Positions 15,252 to 22,733 are shown, counted from the first letter of the stretch. The stretch: DNA of 28,953 bases from UBA1227 sp045599345 (GCA_045599345.1 JAZRVV010000041.1:1-28953); one strand, 5' to 3'. The notes: generated from the sequence alone by a model not told the origin. Made by a program: numbers and translations.

Positions 15252-16359
15252 CGTTTTCATCCTCACTATCTTTAATGGAGTCGTTGCTTGCTGGTGCTGA
15301 TGAGAAAACCCATACGCGCTGAACACGATAATTTACAAGGAAAATTATTGCATCAACAATTATCTTGATTAGGGTTTCAATCGCTGCAAGCTTTGGCAAG
15401 AAGTAAACAATTAGCGTTACAAGACTTGCCGAGATACACATCTGTGGAATAGCTAGTGCATAATACTTGATTAGCGTGTGATCCTTTTTCTTCTCTTCTG
15501 GGTCGTCGTAGTCAAAGACTTTTCGTTTGTTTAAATTGTAATTGAGAAGGGAAGAGAAAAGTCGTGCAATGCCGGTTGCAAGGAAGGTCATTTGTGTGAC
15601 AGGTAGGAACGCGAACACTTTGCAAAGCAAGTGGAAGAGCGCTACGTCAACGATAAATGAGATTGCCGAACTTGCAACGTAGGCAAGTATAAATTTATAA
15701 ACGAGGAATGAGTCCTGAATTGTTCTAAAATGGGACGCATGGTTTTCCTCGATATATACGGTTTGAATCGGAACTTCTAGTATCTCAACACCACGCTGCT
15801 TAAATTTTAAAAGCATGTTTGTCTCATATTCAAAGCGGTTACCTTCGATTGTAAGGAGGCTTGGAATGAGGTCTGTTGAGAAAGCACGAAGGCCTGTCTG
15901 AGTATCAGATATCTTGATGCCACAGAGCTTGTGGAATACAAAGAGGGTGATGTTGTTGCCTATCTTGCTACGAAGAGGAACGTTGTCCTCTTTGAAGCAA
16001 CGGGCGCCTAGTACAACGGCGTTTTTGTTATCGCCCAGCGCCTCGACGCATTTCTTTGCGTCCTCTGGCGCGTGCTGTCCATCACCATCAACCGTTACCA
16101 TGTATTTGATGTTTTTAGTTGTGTCCTTAATGTACTTAAACGCCGTTTTGAGCGCGGCGCCCTTGCCGAGATTTGTCTCGTGATGGAGGACAACAGTGTC
16201 ATTTGATTTTTCAGGGAAATATTGCTGGTGTTCATCATCGCTACCATCATCGACGATGATGAAAGCACGAAATCCTGCTTCCTTAAGTCCAGCGATTGTG
16301 TTCTTTAAATGCTCGTCTGGATTGAGAGAAGGGATGATAACAACAGTAGATTTAAGCAT
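15244..16359 (-). CDS. GT2 glycosyltransferase (DPM1-like) fused to GtrA-like membrane domain
   Basis: The 371 residues begin with a GT-A domain: VVIIPSLNP at the N-terminus, IIVDDGSDD, then VTVDGDGQH with the metal-binding Asp residues. SDTQTGLRAFS and the segment ILEVPIQTVYIEEN are typical of dolichol/polyprenyl-phosphate mannose synthases. From about residue 225 four hydrophobic helices form a GtrA-like domain. Such fusions transfer a sugar from a nucleotide donor to a polyprenyl phosphate and help flip it. The start at ATG 16359 follows GGAAGAG; an upstream start nine codons earlier lies inside the preceding gene and has no site. It begins one base after that gene's stop and overlaps the phosphodiester glycosidase start, so it is probably translated in step with both. 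Confidence 0.92.
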   Translation of the reverse strand: MLKSTVVIIPSLNPDEHLKNTIAGLKEAGFRAFIIVDDGSDDEHQQYFPEKSNDTVVLHHETNLGKGAALKTAFKYIKDTTKNIKYMVTVDGDGQHAPEDAKKCVEALGDNKNAVVLGARCFKEDNVPLRSKIGNNITLFVFHKLCGIKISDTQTGLRAFSTDLIPSLLTIEGNRFEYETNMLLKFKQRGVEILEVPIQTVYIEENHASHFRTIQDSFLVYKFILAYVASSAISFIVDVALFHLLCKVFAFLPVTQMTFLATGIARLFSSLLNYNLNKRKVFDYDDPEEKKKDHTLIKYYALAIPQMCISASLVTLIVYFLPKLAAIETLIKIIVDAIIFLVNYRVQRVWVFSSAPASNDSIKDSEDENDE

Positions 16360-16360
16360 A

Positions 16361-17260
16361 CTATTTCTCTTCCTTTTTTCTTTCAAGTTTTGAGATAACT
16401 TTTAGAATTGCTGCTCCGAGAGAAGAATCAGAAACTGGTGGTTCCTCTTTCCAATTGTGCTTTGTAGGAATCATAAGCTTGGCAAATTTGTTTTCACCAT
16501 GAGATTTAAGATATGGGATTAAAAATGCCAAGAAGATTAATACACCAAGTGTGGCAACAAGCATATCTTTCATCGTGTCAAATACACCGATGTCCAGATA
16601 TCCATTGATAGGTAATTCTTCGAGAGTTCCATCAGAATGCTTGATTATTGTGCCAACGATGTCGTCAACCTTGATTGGGATATTGCGGTGTGTTGGGTCG
16701 AGCATTACGGACTGGAAGTGATCCACTACGTGGTCCTTTTGCATATCTTTGCCAAGACACTGGTCTGCAAAGAATTCGAAGTACTCCCAAAGCATGCCAA
16801 AGAACAGGGTGGATGCCACGGTGCTAAAGCAGTGGTATCCAACAGAAAGTTTAAAGGTCTGGTCCTCTTTGTTGAATACATTTACCAGTGAGAAGCAGAA
16901 ACCTGCAAATACAAAACCATAGAGTGTGTGAAGCAAGGTGTCCCAACCAGGTAATCTCGTATAAAATGAGAATACTTCACCACAGATATTGGCACCACAG
17001 ATGAAAATCAATACGATAGATAAGAAGAGTGGTGGCAACTTGGTATTTGTGAACCTTTCAAAGAAAGGTGGGAGTAGGAACATTATGAGTGACAAGAAAC
17101 ACTGCCAAATATGCTCATACTTGTGTGCTAAAAACAAATAGATTATGAGAGCAATGATGCCAAGCCTAAGAATTGTGTAAAGGTAAAATGGAACCTTGTC
17201 TTTGCCATATTGCTCAGTCAACAATTTGTTAAAACCGAGTGCTTTATTCAAACAATACAT
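16361..17260 (-). CDS. DUF2238/YjdF-like polytopic membrane protein
   Basis: About 300 residues with some seven hydrophobic helices. Characteristic strings are PGWDTLLHTLYGFVFAGF and MLWEYFEFFAD, and a late YLDIGVFDTMKDMLVATLG. They fit DUF2238 as I recall it: a membrane family with conserved Trp, Asp, His and Glu in the bilayer and no established function. A soluble insert (about 180-225) contains HSDGTLEELPINGYLD. The C-terminus is a cytosolic basic tail. The start is ambiguous: ATG 17260 has its GGAG directly adjoining, a GTG at 17266 lacks a site, and a TTG at 17251 would have GGAG at 9 bases. It is the first gene of the five-gene envelope operon. Confidence 0.85.
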   Translation of the reverse strand: MYCLNKALGFNKLLTEQYGKDKVPFYLYTILRLGIIALIIYLFLAHKYEHIWQCFLSLIMFLLPPFFERFTNTKLPPLFLSIVLIFICGANICGEVFSFYTRLPGWDTLLHTLYGFVFAGFCFSLVNVFNKEDQTFKLSVGYHCFSTVASTLFFGMLWEYFEFFADQCLGKDMQKDHVVDHFQSVMLDPTHRNIPIKVDDIVGTIIKHSDGTLEELPINGYLDIGVFDTMKDMLVATLGVLIFLAFLIPYLKSHGENKFAKLMIPTKHNWKEEPPVSDSSLGAAILKVISKLERKKEEK

Positions 17261-17288
17261 CTCCACATATATTATTTAATACTGATAA

Positions 17289-17317
17289 ATTATACTACAT
17301 ATTGTGGTCTAATACAA
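17289..17317 (-). promoter_or_regulatory. Promoter of the five-gene envelope operon
   Basis: On the minus strand TTGTAT (17317-17312), 17-bp spacer, TATAAT (17294-17289), about 30 bases before the first gene. Confidence 0.72.
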
Positions 17318-17365
17318 TTACAATAATATTACATTTTGCCTAAATATCATCGGCAATTTGCACAG

Positions 17366-17379
17366 TTTTGTTAACAAAA
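17366..17379. promoter_or_regulatory. 14-bp perfect palindrome, possible operator
   Basis: TTTTGTTAACAAAA is a perfect palindrome lying midway in the divergent region between the envelope operon and the lipase gene. It could bind a dimeric regulator of either side. A/T-rich palindromes also arise by chance. Confidence 0.35.
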
Positions 17380-17386
17380 TATTTAA

Positions 17387-17415
17387 TTTTAAATTATACG
17401 TATATATGCTAAAAT
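17387..17415 (+). promoter_or_regulatory. Weak candidate promoter of the lipase gene
   Basis: TTTTAA (17387-17392), 17-bp spacer, TAAAAT (17410-17415). The -10 box is good but the -35 is poor. Confidence 0.35.
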
Positions 17416-17448
17416 GAAATTGTATATTTCATAAATGGAGGTAATTTT

Positions 17449-18621
17449 ATGAAAAAGACTAATGACTATCCTGTTATCCTTGTTCATGGATTCCTTTGCT
17501 GGGGTTCTGAATCAAAGGTTAACCAGTTTATGCCATGCTTCGGTATGTGGCACGGCAACGCACGTAATGCCATCCAAGAGGAAGGCGTTAAGTGCTTTAC
17601 ACCACACGTAGGACCTTTCACAGGCATGAGAGACCGTGCTTGCATCCTTTATGCTTACATTAAGGGCGGTCGTGTTGACTTTGGTAAGGTTCACTCTGAG
17701 AAGATGGGCCATGACCGTTATGGCGACACTTTCCCAGGTTGCGTTCCTAACTGGGGCGAGCTTGATGAGGCTGGCAAGATTCAGAAGATCAACCTTATCG
17801 GCCACAGCTTTGGTACACCAACAATTCGTACACTTATCCACCTTCTTGCAGAGGGTGACCCTGATGAAGTAGCTGGCACAGATCCTGACGATCTTTCTGA
17901 CCTCTTCAAGGGCGGCAAGGCAAAGTGGGTTCACTCTTGCACAACTCTTGCTGGTACACACAATGGTGTTACACTTCCAGACGCTGGTCGTCCACTTGTA
18001 AAGCCAATGGCTACATTGCTCTTCAAGATTGGTAATGCTACATCTGGCACATGGTTCTCTAAGTTCTATGATTTCCGTCTTGAGTGGTATGGCTTCACAA
18101 GCAAGGAAAAGCACATCACTCTCAAGGAAGGTAAGGACAAGATTAAGTTCCTTATAGACCATAAGGAAGATAACATCTACTACGAGCTTTCAACAGAGGG
18201 TGCAACAGAGCTCCTTAAAAAGACAAAGGTATATGACAACATCTACTACTTCTCATACTATGGTCGCAGAACAAGACGTAAGTTTGGTATCGAGTATCCA
18301 TCAAAGGATATTTGGTTCCCACTTCGTATCTTTAGCCCATTTGAGTGCCTCTATAGTGATGCAAATCATAAGGGTGAATATTGGCAGGCTAACGATGGTA
18401 TCGTAAACGTAGGCGCTGCTCACCATCCAGAGGGACAGCCATTCGTAGAGTTCGATTCACTCAAGAGCTTTAGCGACATCAAGCCAGGTATCTGGCACTC
18501 AATGCCAGTAGAGTGGAAAGACCACACATCTTACATGGGCGTTGGCGAAACAGATAAGGGTTATGAGGCTTACTTCAAGGAGATCGTTGATAGAATCACT
18601 GACCTTCCAGTAATTGAATAA
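17449..18621 (+). CDS. Lipase/esterase of bacterial family I.5-like, without signal peptide
   Basis: An alpha/beta hydrolase of 390 residues that resembles the Geobacillus and staphylococcal lipases. The oxyanion motif is VHGFLCWG (12-19). The nucleophile is Ser120 in LIGHSFG. The general acid is probably the Asp of QANDGIVNVG, and the His that of WKDHTSYMGV. The family's zinc site seems mostly kept: Asp62 in RDRACILYAY, and His82 and His88 in VHSEKMGH. The fourth ligand region reads YDFRLEWYG, where Geobacillus has KLDQWG, so Glu may replace Asp. The protein starts MKKTNDYPVILVHGF with no signal peptide, unlike the secreted relatives, and so should stay in the cytosol. GGAGG precedes the ATG. 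It forms a single-gene unit with its own weak terminator. Confidence 0.92.
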   Translation: MKKTNDYPVILVHGFLCWGSESKVNQFMPCFGMWHGNARNAIQEEGVKCFTPHVGPFTGMRDRACILYAYIKGGRVDFGKVHSEKMGHDRYGDTFPGCVPNWGELDEAGKIQKINLIGHSFGTPTIRTLIHLLAEGDPDEVAGTDPDDLSDLFKGGKAKWVHSCTTLAGTHNGVTLPDAGRPLVKPMATLLFKIGNATSGTWFSKFYDFRLEWYGFTSKEKHITLKEGKDKIKFLIDHKEDNIYYELSTEGATELLKKTKVYDNIYYFSYYGRRTRRKFGIEYPSKDIWFPLRIFSPFECLYSDANHKGEYWQANDGIVNVGAAHHPEGQPFVEFDSLKSFSDIKPGIWHSMPVEWKDHTSYMGVGETDKGYEAYFKEIVDRITDLPVIE

Positions 18622-18632
18622 TCTATAATTTT

Positions 18633-18665
18633 GACCGCTTGTTAATCACAAGCGGTCAACTTTTC
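18633..18665 (+). terminator. Terminator-like hairpin after the lipase gene
   Basis: GACCGCTTGT-TAATC-ACAAGCGGTC: perfect 10-bp stem, then AACTTTTC. The short T-run suggests partial readthrough into the GH2 gene, for which no separate promoter is visible. Confidence 0.65.
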
Positions 18666-18678
18666 AGAGGATATGCAA

Positions 18679-21033
18679 ATGAACAGAATACTTTTGAATG
18701 AGAATTGGGTTTTCTATCATAAGGATTGCCCAGAAAACAAAGAGACAGTAAGGTTGCCACATACTAATGTGACGACACCGTTTAACTATTTTGATGACAG
18801 GGATTATCAATTTGTTAGCGTCTATGAGAATACATTTACCAAAACAAAGGAGCAGGATGACAAACTCCTGTTTTTGACCTTTGAGGGTGCTGCGCACAAG
18901 GCGCAAGTGTATGTAAACAACACTCTTGTGACAACTCATAAAAATGGCTATACTGCGTTCTCTGTTGAGGTTTCAAAGTATTCAAAAATAGGTAAAAATG
19001 ATGTCAGAGTGGTCCTTGACTCGCGTGAGAGCCTGAACATTCCACCATTTGGTCATGTAATTGATTACATGACGTATGGTGGCCTTTATCGCGAGGCCTA
19101 CATCGACGTCAAGGACAAGAATTACATAGATGATGTCTTTGTGAAAACGATTTCTGCCACTGGCGATAAAAAGGTGCTTGAGTTTGAACTTAGTATTAAG
19201 GGAGAACTCAAGGACAGCACTATTGAGATTGCCGTAATGGATGGCAGAAAAGTAGTTGCAAAGACGAAAAAGACAGGTGCGCTAAAGCAGATGTCACAAA
19301 GGCTTGAGTCGTACGATCTCAAAGTATGGGATATAGATTCGCCAAAGATGTACACTTTAAGGGCAACACTTAAAACACCTAATACAACCGACATCTATGA
19401 AACTCGATTTGGTGTTAGGGAAGCAGTCTTTAAAAAGGATGGCTTCTATCTCAATGGCAAGAAAATAAAAATACGTGGTCTTAATCGCCACCAATCCTAT
19501 CCTTACGTTGGCTATGCAATGCCACAGTCAATGCAGGAGGAGGACGCGAGGGTGCTCAAGTACGAGCTGGGATGCAATGCAGTTCGTACCAGCCACTATC
19601 CACAATCCAAGTATTTCCTTGATGCCTGCGACGACCTTGGCCTCCTTGTATTCACAGAGTCGCCAGGTTGGCAGCATATCGGAAATCAGGAGTGGAAGGA
19701 GCAACACCTCAAAAATGTTGAGGAGATGGTGATAGAGTATCGCAACCATCCAAGTATCATCCTGTGGGGCGTTCGTGTAAACGAGAGCCAGGATGATGAG
19801 TGGCTCTATACACGCGCAAATGAAATAGCGCACAAACTTGATAGTACACGACAGACATCTGGTGTCAGATACCTCCAGATGAGTCAGATGCTTGAGGATG
19901 TCTATGCGTTTAATGATTTCTCACACACAGGAAACAATGGTGGACTTCAGCCAAAGGCTATGGTCACACCAAAATTCACAAAACCTTATTTAGTATCCGA
20001 ATACAATGGCCACATGTATCCAACCAAAGCCTATGATGACGAGATTCACAGGCTTTCACATGCGCTGAGGCACACAAGAGTTCTCAGCGATATGTATGCC
20101 GATAGTAATGGCATCTCTGGCTGCTTTGGTTGGTGTATGGCCGACTATAATACACACAAGGATTTTGGTAGCGGAGACCGTATCTGCTACCATGGTGTCC
20201 TTGATATGTTCCGCAACAAGAAACTTGCGGCATCAGTCTATGAGAGCCAGAGTGATGACCATCCGGTCCTCACCGTATCAAGCTCGATGGACATCGGCGA
20301 GCATCCTGCCGGAAGCCTTGGCGACGTCTATGTTTTTACAAATGCTGACTCTGTCAGCCTTTACAAAAACGACGTCTTTATTCGCAACTTCCGCCCTGAC
20401 AACGCCGACTTCCCAAATATGCCTCATCCACCAATCAAGATTGATGACCTCATCGGTTGTCTTCTTGAGAAGAATGAGGGCATTTCTAAAAAGTCCTCAG
20501 ATGCCATCAAGAAGGGCGTTCATGGCTATATGACCAACAGCTATAAAGGTGTCTTGAAACCTGATATCATCGCTGGTATGGGCCTTGCGATGATACGCGA
20601 CCGTATTGGCATCAAAAAGGGAATAGACATTGCATACAAGTATGTAATGGGTTGGGGCAGTGACGTCACAATCTATCGCTTCGATGCAATCAAAAATAAT
20701 CAAGTGGTCAAGAGTGTTACAATGGCACCAGCCAACAAGGTGACTATCAAAGCAACCCCAACAAAAACCACGCTCAAAGAAAATACAACGTACGATGTTG
20801 CACAAGTCAGCATCAAAGCAGAGAGTGAGTATCAAAATGTCCTCACATATTTTGATGAACCACTCACCCTAAAAGCAGAGGGACCTATTGAAATCATTGG
20901 TCCAAAGCTTTTGAGTTTCAGAGGCGGACAAACAGCAACATACGTTAAAACTACAGGAAAAACTGGTGCTGCGAAGTTGATTATTGAATCAGAACGTAGC
21001 CCTGCAATTATAATAAATTTCAAGGTGATTTAG
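18679..21033 (+). CDS. GH2 glycosidase, beta-galactosidase or beta-glucuronidase type, cytosolic
   Basis: The 784 residues follow the GH2 plan: N-terminal sugar-binding beta-sandwich (YENTFTKTKEQDD...GAAHKAQVYVNNTLV), an immunoglobulin-like domain, a TIM barrel from about 255 (IRGLNRHQSYPYVGYAMP) and C-terminal sandwich domains. The acid/base is about Glu369 in LWGVRVNESQD and the nucleophile about Glu441 in YLVSEYNGH. GLNRHQ fits the beta-galactosidase/glucuronidase branch; galK directly behind favours galactosides. There is no signal peptide, so the substrate must be imported. The start is taken at the second ATG (18679), 8 bases after AGAGG; the ATG two codons earlier would be only 2 bases away. 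It overlaps galK by one base. Confidence 0.92.
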   Translation: MNRILLNENWVFYHKDCPENKETVRLPHTNVTTPFNYFDDRDYQFVSVYENTFTKTKEQDDKLLFLTFEGAAHKAQVYVNNTLVTTHKNGYTAFSVEVSKYSKIGKNDVRVVLDSRESLNIPPFGHVIDYMTYGGLYREAYIDVKDKNYIDDVFVKTISATGDKKVLEFELSIKGELKDSTIEIAVMDGRKVVAKTKKTGALKQMSQRLESYDLKVWDIDSPKMYTLRATLKTPNTTDIYETRFGVREAVFKKDGFYLNGKKIKIRGLNRHQSYPYVGYAMPQSMQEEDARVLKYELGCNAVRTSHYPQSKYFLDACDDLGLLVFTESPGWQHIGNQEWKEQHLKNVEEMVIEYRNHPSIILWGVRVNESQDDEWLYTRANEIAHKLDSTRQTSGVRYLQMSQMLEDVYAFNDFSHTGNNGGLQPKAMVTPKFTKPYLVSEYNGHMYPTKAYDDEIHRLSHALRHTRVLSDMYADSNGISGCFGWCMADYNTHKDFGSGDRICYHGVLDMFRNKKLAASVYESQSDDHPVLTVSSSMDIGEHPAGSLGDVYVFTNADSVSLYKNDVFIRNFRPDNADFPNMPHPPIKIDDLIGCLLEKNEGISKKSSDAIKKGVHGYMTNSYKGVLKPDIIAGMGLAMIRDRIGIKKGIDIAYKYVMGWGSDVTIYRFDAIKNNQVVKSVTMAPANKVTIKATPTKTTLKENTTYDVAQVSIKAESEYQNVLTYFDEPLTLKAEGPIEIIGPKLLSFRGGQTATYVKTTGKTGAAKLIIESERSPAIIINFKVI

Positions 21034-22118
21034 TGAGTAAAGAATTAGTACTAAAAGCATTCGAAAAAACATATGGTGACGTTGAAAATGTAAGTGTTTA
21101 CTTCGCTCCAGGCAGAGTAAATTTAATAGGTGAACACATAGACTATAACGGTGGTCTTGTTCTCCCATGCGCACTTACCATCGGCACCTATGCTGCAGTA
21201 CGCAAAAGAGAGGATAACCAAATCAATTTTTACTCCGAAAACTTCCCAAATGACAACACATTCGAGAAGTATCCACTAGCGGTTTTAAAATCACTAAATA
21301 TAACTCCAACAGAGGGCTTTGATGTTGCATATTTTGGTGACATTCCAAACCAGAGTGGCCTTTCATCATCGGCTTCAATCGAAGTAGTTACGGCATTTTT
21401 TCTAAACGACCTCTATAACTTAAACCTTGACAACAAAGAGATAGCAATACTTTGCCAAAAGGCTGAAAACGAGTATGTCGGTGTAAACTGTGGCATTATG
21501 GATCAGTTTGCAATTGCAATGGGCAAGAAAGATAATGCAATCTATCTCAATACTACGACACTTGAGTACACATATATCCCAGTCAACTTAAAAGGTCACA
21601 AACTCGTAATTGCCAATACTAACAAAAAGCGCACCTTGCAGGACTCAAAATACAATGAGCGCAGGCAGGAGTGTGAGGAGGCAGCAAAAATCCTCAATGT
21701 CGATTACCTCTGTCAAATCGACAAGGTTCAACCTATAAACAATGAGATTCTTCAAAAACGTGCAAGGCACGTAATAACAGAGAATAACCGTACAAAGGAT
21801 GCAACAATTTGGCTTAAAAATGGTGATCTCAAAGTCTTTGGCAAACTTATGAATGAGTCACATGACTCACTTAAAAATGACTATGAAGTAACTGGTATTG
21901 AACTCGACACATTAGTTGACAGTGCACGTGCCCAATTAGGTGTCCTAGGCTCCCGTATGACAGGCGCAGGCTTTGGTGGTTGCACAGTTAGTATTGTCAA
22001 TGAAAACGCGATAGATTCATTTATAGAGAACGTAAAAACAGCATATTACAACAAAACTCAACTGTGTGCTGATTTCTATGTAGTTGAAATAGGAGATGGA
22101 CCTGTAAAACTACAATAA
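21033..22118 (+). CDS. galK: Galactokinase
   Basis: Phosphorylates galactose at C1 with ATP, the entry step of the Leloir pathway. The GHMP-kinase signatures are all present in 361 residues: PGRVNLIGEHIDYNGG (26-41) for the sugar site, GLSSSASIEV for the phosphate loop, and NCGIMDQFAIAMG with the catalytic Asp, plus the C-terminal MTGAGFGGCTVS. The start is a GTG overlapping the stop of the GH2 gene (TAGTG), with AAGGTGAT as ribosome site, so the two are translationally coupled. That makes a compact galactoside-to-galactose-1-phosphate unit. galT and galE are not in the window. Confidence 0.96.
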   Translation: MSKELVLKAFEKTYGDVENVSVYFAPGRVNLIGEHIDYNGGLVLPCALTIGTYAAVRKREDNQINFYSENFPNDNTFEKYPLAVLKSLNITPTEGFDVAYFGDIPNQSGLSSSASIEVVTAFFLNDLYNLNLDNKEIAILCQKAENEYVGVNCGIMDQFAIAMGKKDNAIYLNTTTLEYTYIPVNLKGHKLVIANTNKKRTLQDSKYNERRQECEEAAKILNVDYLCQIDKVQPINNEILQKRARHVITENNRTKDATIWLKNGDLKVFGKLMNESHDSLKNDYEVTGIELDTLVDSARAQLGVLGSRMTGAGFGGCTVSIVNENAIDSFIENVKTAYYNKTQLCADFYVVEIGDGPVKLQ

Positions 22119-22123
22119 TTCCC

Positions 22124-22152
22124 TTGACATTTAAATACCATAAATATATAAT
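22124..22152 (+). promoter_or_regulatory. Strong promoter of the tRNA pair
   Basis: TTGACA (22124-22129), 17-bp spacer, TATAAT (22147-22152): perfect consensus. It begins five bases after the galK stop and drives the two tRNA genes. Confidence 0.92.
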
Positions 22153-22182
22153 ATCCAAGTGGCCAAAGGGGTCATTTTGTGT

Positions 22183-22259
22183 GGACCATTAGCTCAGTTG
22201 GTTAGAGCAACCGGCTCATAACCGGTTGGTCCGGGGTTCGAGTCCCTGATGGTCCACCA
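22183..22259 (+). tRNA. tRNA with anticodon CAT (elongator Met or Ile2)
   Basis: Complete 77-nt cloverleaf with encoded CCA. The acceptor stem GGACCAT/ATGGTCC is perfect. The D arm is GCTCAGTTGGTTAGAGC, the anticodon stem ACCGG/CCGGT has loop CTCATAA, and the T arm is CGGGG/CCCTG around TTCGAGT. A CAT anticodon can be elongator Met or, after lysidine modification, Ile for AUA; the GGACC acceptor start is what I recall for Ile2 in Firmicutes. Confidence 0.95.
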
Positions 22260-22278
22260 AAGTTTTTATTTTTAATAT

Positions 22279-22298
22279 AGGGGTATAGCTCAGTTGGT
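22279..22298 (+). pseudogene. Truncated 5' copy of tRNA-Trp
   Basis: AGGGGTATAGCTCAGTTGGT is identical to the first 20 nt of tRNA-Trp, which starts 44 bases further on. After it the sequence diverges (CGCAGGGCAAATG). It is a fragment of acceptor and D arm only and cannot fold as a tRNA. Confidence 0.88.
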
Positions 22299-22322
22299 CG
22301 CAGGGCAAATGCAATTTAATAA

Positions 22323-22398
22323 AGGGGTATAGCTCAGTTGGTAGAGCAGCGGTCTCCAAAACCGCGTGCCGAGGGTTCGAGTCCTTCTGCCCCTGCCA
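22323..22398 (+). tRNA. tRNA-Trp (anticodon CCA)
   Basis: Complete 76-nt cloverleaf with encoded CCA. Acceptor AGGGGTA/TGCCCCT with one T-G pair. D arm GCTCAGTTGGTAGAGC. Anticodon stem GCGGT/ACCGC with loop CTCCAAA. T arm GAGGG/CCTTC around TTCGAGT. Co-transcribed with the upstream CAT tRNA. Confidence 0.96.
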
Positions 22399-22402
22399 AA
22401 AC

Positions 22403-22436
22403 AAGAGAAGCAACATTTGTTGCTTCTCTTTTGTTT
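22403..22436 (+). terminator. Terminator of the tRNA transcript
   Basis: AAGAGAAGCAAC-ATTT-GTTGCTTCTCTT then TTGTTTTG: perfect 12-bp stem and T-rich tail, 4 bases after the CCA end of tRNA-Trp. Confidence 0.92.
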
Positions 22437-22448
22437 TGTCAGTTTAAG

Positions 22449-22469
22449 GACTCATCCCACGCGGTTTTG
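22449..22469 (-). repeat. Inverted partial copy of the tRNA-Trp anticodon/T region (copy A)
   Basis: GACTCATCCCACGCGGTTTTG. Its CACGCGGTTTTG (22458-22469) is the exact reverse complement of tRNA-Trp 22357-22368. The flanking GACTC matches the reverse of the T loop, with the bases between them deleted. A near-identical copy lies at 22661-22681. Confidence 0.75.
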
Positions 22470-22534
22470 ACGACCGCCACTCAACTGAGCTGTTTTTACA
22501 CTTTTTTAAAGGTTGGTCGTCATCTCCCGATGAC
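22469..22534. other. Two nested/adjacent perfect stem-loops
   Basis: GACGACC (22469-22475) can pair with GGTCGTC (22515-22521). Immediately next, GTCATC-TCCC-GATGAC (22519-22534) is a perfect 6-bp hairpin that shares three bases with the first, so the two are mutually exclusive at their junction. Confidence 0.55.
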
Positions 22535-22545
22535 TCAAATTATTT

Positions 22546-22581
22546 TAGCAGAAAACCGTCCGCAGGAAGGTTTTCAAGCTA
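22546..22581. other. Stem-loop before the tRNA-Trp 3' fragment
   Basis: TAGC-A-GAAAACC (22546-22557) pairs with GGTTTTC-AA-GCTA (22569-22581), 11 bp with an internal bulge and an 11-base loop. Confidence 0.6.
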
Positions 22582-22584
22582 AAA

Positions 22585-22618
22585 CGTGCCGAGGGTTCGA
22601 GTCCTTCTGCCCCTGCCA
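22585..22618 (+). pseudogene. Perfect 3'-half copy of tRNA-Trp
   Basis: 34 nt identical to tRNA-Trp 22365-22398: end of the anticodon stem, variable loop, T arm, acceptor 3' strand, CCA. The 5' half is missing and no promoter precedes it. As in the intact gene, a terminator-like hairpin and then an inverted GACTCRTCCCACGCGG segment follow, so the duplicated unit is about 90-100 bp; only the tRNA part has stayed identical. Confidence 0.92.
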
Positions 22619-22622
22619 AAAA

Positions 22623-22651
22623 ACAAGGTAGCAATCGCTACCTTGTTTTTC
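22623..22651 (+). terminator. Terminator after the tRNA-Trp 3' fragment
   Basis: ACAAGGTAGC-AATC-GCTACCTTGT then TTTTC: perfect 10-bp stem plus T-run. It is in the same position relative to the tRNA end as the first terminator but has an unrelated stem sequence. Confidence 0.85.
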
Positions 22652-22660
22652 TTTTGGGCA

Positions 22661-22684
22661 GACTCGTCCCACGCGGTTTTGGAG
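22661..22684 (-). repeat. Inverted partial copy of the tRNA-Trp anticodon/T region (copy B)
   Basis: GACTCGTCCCACGCGGTTTTG followed by GAG. CACGCGGTTTTGGAG (22670-22684) is the exact reverse complement of tRNA-Trp 22354-22368, 15 nt that include the CCA anticodon. It overlaps the start of the first 61-bp tandem repeat. Confidence 0.78.
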
Positions 22685-22733
22685 TGCACGTGTGTAGATT
22701 GCGATTTTCCTAAGTTCAGGAAAATCGTAAAGG
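22673..22733. repeat. 61-bp tandem repeat, copy 1, with hairpin
   Basis: Begins GCGGTTTTGGAGTGCACG. Its second half forms CGATTTTCCT-AAGTTC-AGGAAAATCG, a perfect 10-bp stem. It differs from copy 2 at five of 61 positions. Confidence 0.92.

Noticed and set aside
14007..15326. Longer start for the phosphodiester glycosidase
   Set aside because: The extra 25 codons lie inside the upstream glycosyltransferase gene and have no ribosome site; ATG 15251 has GTGAGG at good spacing.
17512..18162. 216-codon minus-strand ORF within the lipase gene
   Set aside because: It is antisense to a gene with clear catalytic motifs, and its own translation is Cys-rich and patternless.
22216..22416. Minus-strand ORF with WQGQKDSNPRH and ALPTELYP
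   Set aside because: It is the antisense translation of two tRNA genes, a well-known false gene, and has no ribosome site.
22398..22618. attL/attR of an integrated element
   Set aside because: A tRNA 3'-end direct repeat fits the idea, but only about 190 bp lie between, with no integrase or cargo. It is kept only as one possible origin of the fragments.
22338..22631. Plus-strand ORF across tRNA-Trp and the repeats
   Set aside because: It starts inside tRNA-Trp, crosses a terminator and has no ribosome site; coding is explained by chance openness of the repeats.
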